DNA from: Tribonema minus
Lineage: Eukaryota > Sar > Xanthophyceae > Tribonematales > Tribonemataceae
Direction: 5' to 3'
Length of the DNA stretch: 64,000 nucleotides
Assembly: GCA_017506865.1 (NCBI GenBank)
Contig: JAFCMP010000550.1
Coordinates: 124,001 to 188,000, forward strand
Shown here: piece after piece, positions 60,301 through 64,000 of the stretch
Position numbering within the stretch: position 1 is the first letter of the stretch
Layout of the letters: the number at the start of each line of letters is the position of its first letter
Made by a program: the position numbers and the translations under genes
The notes under the pieces: generated by a model
What the model was told of the DNA's origin: nothing
Seen by the model: the letters and a program-made list of their open reading frames with translations, nothing else
The model's database searches: none

Positions 60301-63300
60301 CGTGCGCCTGCTCTCCCCCGTTTTTGTCCTGTCTCCACGCAGAACCTGGACTGGGACTACATTGCGTCGTTTCTGGATGGAAACCGCGCCGTCGAGCTTG
60401 TGATGGAGTTCAACTCCGACACGCCCTTCACCGCCAACCTCAAGTGAGTGTTTGACTGTATGTGTCTCTTGAGCCAGCTTATCTCTACACATCTGCATTG
60501 CGGTTGCGCATGTGAGTTTAGTGACACCCATACAAACACCAGGCTTGCGGGTTCGCGCAAGAGCTGCCGCTGAGTTTTCAGCTGATGCTTGAAGATGTCG
60601 GCTTTGACTTGAAAAATGCCGATGCACTTCCTTTTTGGAATGTGGTTTTTACAAGTGAGTATTTCTCAACCAAGAAAGCAACAAGAAAGAGCCGTCAGCA
60701 ACACTCAACACTCGTGCGAGAGGGACATCACACCGCTAATTATATGCGTCTCTATTCCATAAGCCCCTGCTGCCGCTGCATGCACCGCCTCGTCCCTACG
60801 TCGACCATCACAGCGTTCCCCTCGCCCGACCGCAAGCAGCATTACCTTGTTGTTGGCGGCACTGCTGTGTGCACACTGACAACGCGATGCGGCTGACGTT
60901 GTGCGCGCCCGAACGCGTTCAATAACTGCAGGGACGTCATCGGCGGCAAGTACGACACCGACCTCAAGGACTTTGGCCGCGCCGCCGCCAAGGACGGCAG
61001 GCGCATCACCGTGCGCCTGCTCCACGAGCTTAACGGTACGTATCGTTGGATAACAAAACACAAACACATACACTAGAAACTCATTCCAACAGTTTTCAAA
61101 TACAAGCGCCAAGGAAACGGCAGGCGCATCACCGTACGCCTGCTCCATGAGCTCAATGGTATGTATACTAAAATATGCCATCTGTACATATCTACTGGCG
61201 GATCATGTCAAGACTTTGTCTCACATCACCGTGCGCCTGCTGCACGAGCTTAACGGTACGTATCGTTGGATAATAATACAAAAACACAAACTTCGAAGTA
61301 CATCAAAATTTCGTTCCAAAAGTATTAAAAAAACAAACCTTCAGTTGTTTGTGGGGATACTTTTCAAACCAACAAGACACAATGCTGTTTCTTCTATCAT
61401 CACTTGTTTATAAGTAAATTTATATGTTATGTCACCTGCACATATCTACTGGTTGGCCACGTTGTGTTTTTTACCTCGCGTTCTGGTTTGACCCAATCGC
61501 GGCAGCAGCGACGGTTTCAGTGCTGATTCCCGGGAGTCAGCCGCAGGCGACTGGGTTAGGTTGAGTGTGCAACTGATGGCTGCTCGCTGCATCAGCACCT
61601 CGGTACGTTGACTTGACTTGTGTGTACACGGCTCGTGGCAGCTGATTGGTATGGATTACCTGTCTGCGTGCTGCGTATGCCTGCCCACAGGCGACTGGCG
61701 AGCTTGAACTACGGCTCACCTTGACACAAACCACCCGCTCTCCGCAAGCGCCACAGGCAGCAATTCTTATCTGGGTACTTTCAGCCCCCGCGTCGAACTC
61801 AGCAATCAAACACATGTACTCAGATGACGACAACAACCACTAATACACGGGCTCCACTTGCCTTACAGGCGACTGGTACCCGTGGGGTGCGTTCACGCCT
61901 GGGAACAGCCCGGAGAAGCTCGTGACGGCGTACAAGCACGCGGTCAGCCTGCTGCGCAGCACCGGCGCCAACTTCAAGTACCAGTTGAGCTACAACGCGC
62001 GCAACGCCGGCGGCAATTCGACGCCGCTGAAGGCCTTCTGGCCAGGCGACGAGTACGTGGATGAGGTACGGCTCAGCGGAAAATTAAGGAAACTCACAGT
62101 AAACTTACAGAAATTTCACAAGGGGTGCTCTATGCAGTCACGCGTTGCAGTGCAGTGCGTGCGCTCTTGTCGTTGTCGTGCTTGGAGCCTGTTTGTCCGG
62201 CACAATGGGCAGCGTGGGCACCAATTCAATTTTGCGGCGTAGGTCGCCACTGAGGTCCGCAAGTACGGCGCACTGTGCCCTCCTCGCTTCTGCCACGTTT
62301 CACCTGAACTGCCATTCTTTTCAGTATTTGCACAATGGTCATCCATCCATCAAGAGCCCCCTAGCAGAAGCCCACTGCGCGGGCGCCACGGCGTGCGTGT
62401 GCACCTGACCTGAGCGCTGCTGCACCCACGTGGCTGAGCGTTGTGGCAGTTTACATGACTGAGCAATGTTGCATTTGTGCGATGCCACTGACTGGTGTGC
62501 GTGGCACCATACAACAGGTGCCTGAGCGCTGGTGCACCCATGTGGCTGGACGTCGTGGCATCTACATATGAGAGGCTTCAAATCATGCACACAGATGCAA
62601 CGCGAGTGCACGCAGCCACGCCTCGAATGCTAAACGCACACAGAAGTCTTTTGACTACTGTGGACATGATGGCACTGTTTGACTCGTGGCCAATGACTGC
62701 AGCAGCGGCGACCACGGTCATTGGTGGAGGCACTTATGACTTATCACACCTTGTCACCTAGAGCTTTGCGGCCTTTTGATTCGATTCCATGACTGAGCAA
62801 TGCTGTGCCTGCGCAGTGCCATGGACAGGTGTGCGTGGCAGCATACAACACGTGCCTGAGCGCTGCTGCTCCCATGTAGCTGAGCGTTGCGGCAGTTACC
62901 ATGACCGAGCAATGCTGCATTTGTGTGGTGCAATCGACAGGTGTGCGTGGCAGCATACAACACGTGTGGAACGTCGTCCAACCCGCGCATGACTCTGTCC
63001 CTGACGGCCATCATGAACACGTGGTACAAGCAGGTGCGTGTCCGTTCTTTGAAGTTGCATGACTTTTTAATGCTTTGGGAATGTAACAGCACGTGTCGGC
63101 CCACTGATGCTTGTTGTATATTTTGGTGGTTGGAGGAACACAGGCGCATTGCTACTGACTGTGCACATGCACGGTACAATGTGTCACGAGTTTCCAGTGT
63201 CAGTGCAAGTTTGAGGTAAAGCAGCTGACACTCCATGCTCGGTAAGTATGTTGCTTCACGGAACCTCAAACACCGCAACCTTACATTGTTTGTTGGTCAA

Positions 63301-63722
63301 TCTATATGCACTAGCCTTTATCTACATTGCCAACACTATGAAGTATACTTGTTCATGAGCTCACTGGCGCAACATGGCTATAATCTGTGGCGAAATGGCA
63401 ATAACCCAAACTCAATCTGTGTGACAATTACTGTAGTGATCATGCAAATCAATCTGAACCCTGTAGGTGCTAGCGCCATCATTTTGGCTCAACGCCAATT
63501 GACATTGCTGACAGCTGAGTCTGCCGAACTTCCTAACCTGAGACTGTGAAGTACCTTTCGGACTCGATAACCCTAAGACTCGGAGTCATTTCGTGAGTCA
63601 TACAAGCCCGCCTATGCTAACCTACATACCCACTCCCTCTGCCACGTGCGTAGATCACCGCATTCACCACCAAGAAGATCTGCATCTCCGAGATCAGCAG
63701 CACCTCCCACTGCGGCGGCAAG
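54318..63722 (+). CDS. Secreted GH26-like glycoside hydrolase with two Cys-rich modules (3' end probably missing)
   Basis: Ten exons: 54318-54413, 55532-55593, 56833-57250, 58455-58618, 59762-59906, 60343-60443, 60932-61035, 61869-62065, 62941-63033 and 63654-63722. All junctions are in phase, giving 483 residues so far. A donor (GTGAGA) follows at 63723, so the gene likely continues. The signal peptide is MRTAAAAFAAAAVLGAVTG. Two modules share a C-x2-GVLS-(D/E) lead-in and a CC-x3-C-x2-C core (exons 1-3 and 3-4), separated by a Ser/Gly linker of about 35 residues. Similar modules are common in secreted proteins of stramenopile and haptophyte algae. The catalytic part follows: NLDWDYIASFLDG, VELVMEFNSDTPF, RITVRLLHELNG/DWYPWG with acid/base candidate Glu361, and ICISEISSTSHCG with nucleophile candidate Glu473. 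The 112-residue spacing suits GH26 (beta-mannanases and related endoglycanases). Substrate uncertain; it probably acts on cell-wall polysaccharide. Confidence 0.85.
54520..54560 (+). repeat. Possible donor-edge echo of GH26-like exon 1
   Basis: The segment gcttgcgtgctcaacgatgt ... gtaagc resembles the exon 1 end (ctctcatggtgttctcagcgag/gtaagg at 54413). In frame it reads ACVLNDVRE against CSHGVLSE. It is short, and could be a skipped or alternative exon. Confidence 0.35.
55740..55782 (+). repeat. Degenerate TTAGGG-like tract
   Basis: About seven variants of ttaggg/ttaggt/gttaga in a row inside intron 2 of the GH26-like gene. More degenerate than the other telomere-like tracts of the window. 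Confidence 0.55.
57320..57625 (+). repeat. Donor-edge echoes of GH26-like exon 3
   Basis: The exon 3 end (tactgcctggacggcgtgct, gagcgat/gtgagtg at 57250) is echoed at about 57329-57360 (tactgcctgagctgcgtgct, gaacgacataag: donor lost). A second echo at about 57597-57620 reads agtgtgctgatcgat/gtgac (donor kept). Confidence 0.6.
57887..58460 (+). repeat. Four acceptor-edge echoes of GH26-like exon 4
   Basis: The acceptor plus exon start (CAG/GACACGCGCTACTGCTGCC, true start 58455) is echoed with starts at 57887, 58006, 58147 and 58304, each preceded by AG. Periods are 119-157 bp. The units also share tgcaaactcatc and ttgttctccatcact-like intron text. Confidence 0.85.
58619..58990 (+). repeat. 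Three donor-edge echoes of GH26-like exon 4
   Basis: The exon 4 end (GTCAAGAAGAGCAG/GTACGCAG, true end 58618) is echoed ending at 58719, 58849 and 58969, all with GT. Copies include up to about 60 bp of coding sequence (cggacgctcctgcgagacgg) and share tatatttactgg after the donor. Exon 4 is therefore echoed on both sides. Confidence 0.9.
59120..59765 (+). repeat. Acceptor-edge echoes of GH26-like exon 5
   Basis: The exon 5 start (CAG/GTTCTCAGGCAACGGCCC, true start 59762) is echoed at 59293, 59461 and 59598, all with CAG. A decayed copy near 59135 (gccgcaacggccctggcacg) lacks the start. Periods are 137-168 bp; units share cacccccctcctgcgctgac. Confidence 0.9.
61036..61262 (+). repeat. Two donor-edge echoes of GH26-like exon 7
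   Basis: The exon 7 end (CACGAGCTTAACG/GTACGTAT, true end 61035) is echoed ending at 61158 (CATGAGCTCAATG/GTATGTAT) and 61255 (CACGAGCTTAACG/GTACGTAT). Each keeps 30-45 bp of the coding text around the catalytic LLHELNG. Confidence 0.9.
62400..62945 (+). repeat. Acceptor-edge echoes of GH26-like exon 9
   Basis: The exon 9 start (GACAG/GTGTGCGTGGCAGCATAC, true start 62941) is echoed at 62829 (GGACAG kept) and 62494 (acceptor AG lost: GACTG). Each unit of about 112 bp also carries cctgagcgctg, tggctgagcgttg and gagcaatgctgcatttgtg. Confidence 0.85.
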
Positions 63723-64000
63723 GTGAGAGCAAAAGTCAACTGTGAAGTTGCTGCGGGCGCGCTGGAGATCAAGGAAGTCCCCATTGATTCGCTGGCCAAT
63801 GAAGTGAATGCATATGCAATGTGTGATATGGTGCGTGGCTGTCAAAGGTGTGTTGCTGTGATCGCGCTTCCACTTCAATTGCACATGTTGAAACCCACGT
63901 GAATAAAACTCTGGAAGCCCCACTGACTGGTTTTGGGCACGGCTGCACGCGAGACGGCCAGCTACATGGCTTGCGAGGGTGATGCGAGGCAGCTCAAATT
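63723..64000. other. Right-edge intron or 3' flank of the GH26-like gene
   Basis: It begins with a donor-like GTGAGA. No further exon is recognised before the window ends. A minus-strand frame here (63612-63923) is a shadow. Confidence 0.4.

Overview
The window is nuclear DNA from a photosynthetic eukaryote. Genes are split by many spliceosomal GT-AG introns. Exons are GC-rich, with Ala/Gly/Ser low-complexity runs, and introns are long and repeat-laden. Gene content (a front-end PUFA desaturase, a chloroplast-envelope DGDG synthase, a Golgi tether, a secreted multicopper oxidase, a GMC oxidoreductase and a secreted GH26-like enzyme with CC-x3-C-x2-C modules), together with short interstitial TTAGGG tracts rather than TTTAGGG, suggests an alga outside the green lineage. 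A stramenopile (for example xanthophyte/phaeophyte relatives) or a haptophyte would fit. This is inference, not proof.

Layout: (1) 677-1461 (+), last two exons of a front-end fatty-acid desaturase whose 5' part lies outside the window. (2) 3941-14141 (-), digalactosyldiacylglycerol synthase, 7 exons, with a 2.9-kb inverted-repeat element in its last intron. (3) 15115-26149 (+), an Uso1/p115 vesicle-tethering factor, 11 exons. (4) 27889-40820 (-), a secreted three-cupredoxin multicopper oxidase fused to a C-terminal CBM6-like domain, 10 exons. (5) 45451-52026 (+), a GMC flavoprotein oxidoreductase, 5 exons. (6) 54318-63722 (+), a secreted protein with two Cys-rich modules and a GH26-like catalytic domain; 10 exons are visible and the 3' end is probably beyond the window. 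Genes 2/3 and 4/5 are divergent pairs; 1/2 and 3/4 are convergent. No rRNA, tRNA or CRISPR was seen. Exons were assigned by protein-family similarity recalled from knowledge and by reading phase across GT-AG junctions. All internal junctions listed keep frame.

Biological links are loose. The desaturase and DGDG synthase both serve plastid/galactolipid composition; the copper oxidase and GH26-like enzyme both look extracellular and polysaccharide-directed. Nothing indicates an operon-like system.

The most striking feature is not a gene. Many introns contain tandem, partly decayed copies of the edge of a neighbouring exon together with its splice site ('exon-edge echoes'). Donor-edge echoes lie downstream of the true exon and acceptor-edge echoes lie upstream of it, in units of about 100-200 bp. 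They occur in at least five of the six genes. In the p115 gene two echo copies (24126, 24234) are in frame with the real exon (24342), so alternative acceptors would add 36-residue units. Other repeats include a 231-bp MITE with a 10-bp target duplication, a dispersed MITE family with conserved termini, a 30-unit CTG array and interstitial telomeric tracts.
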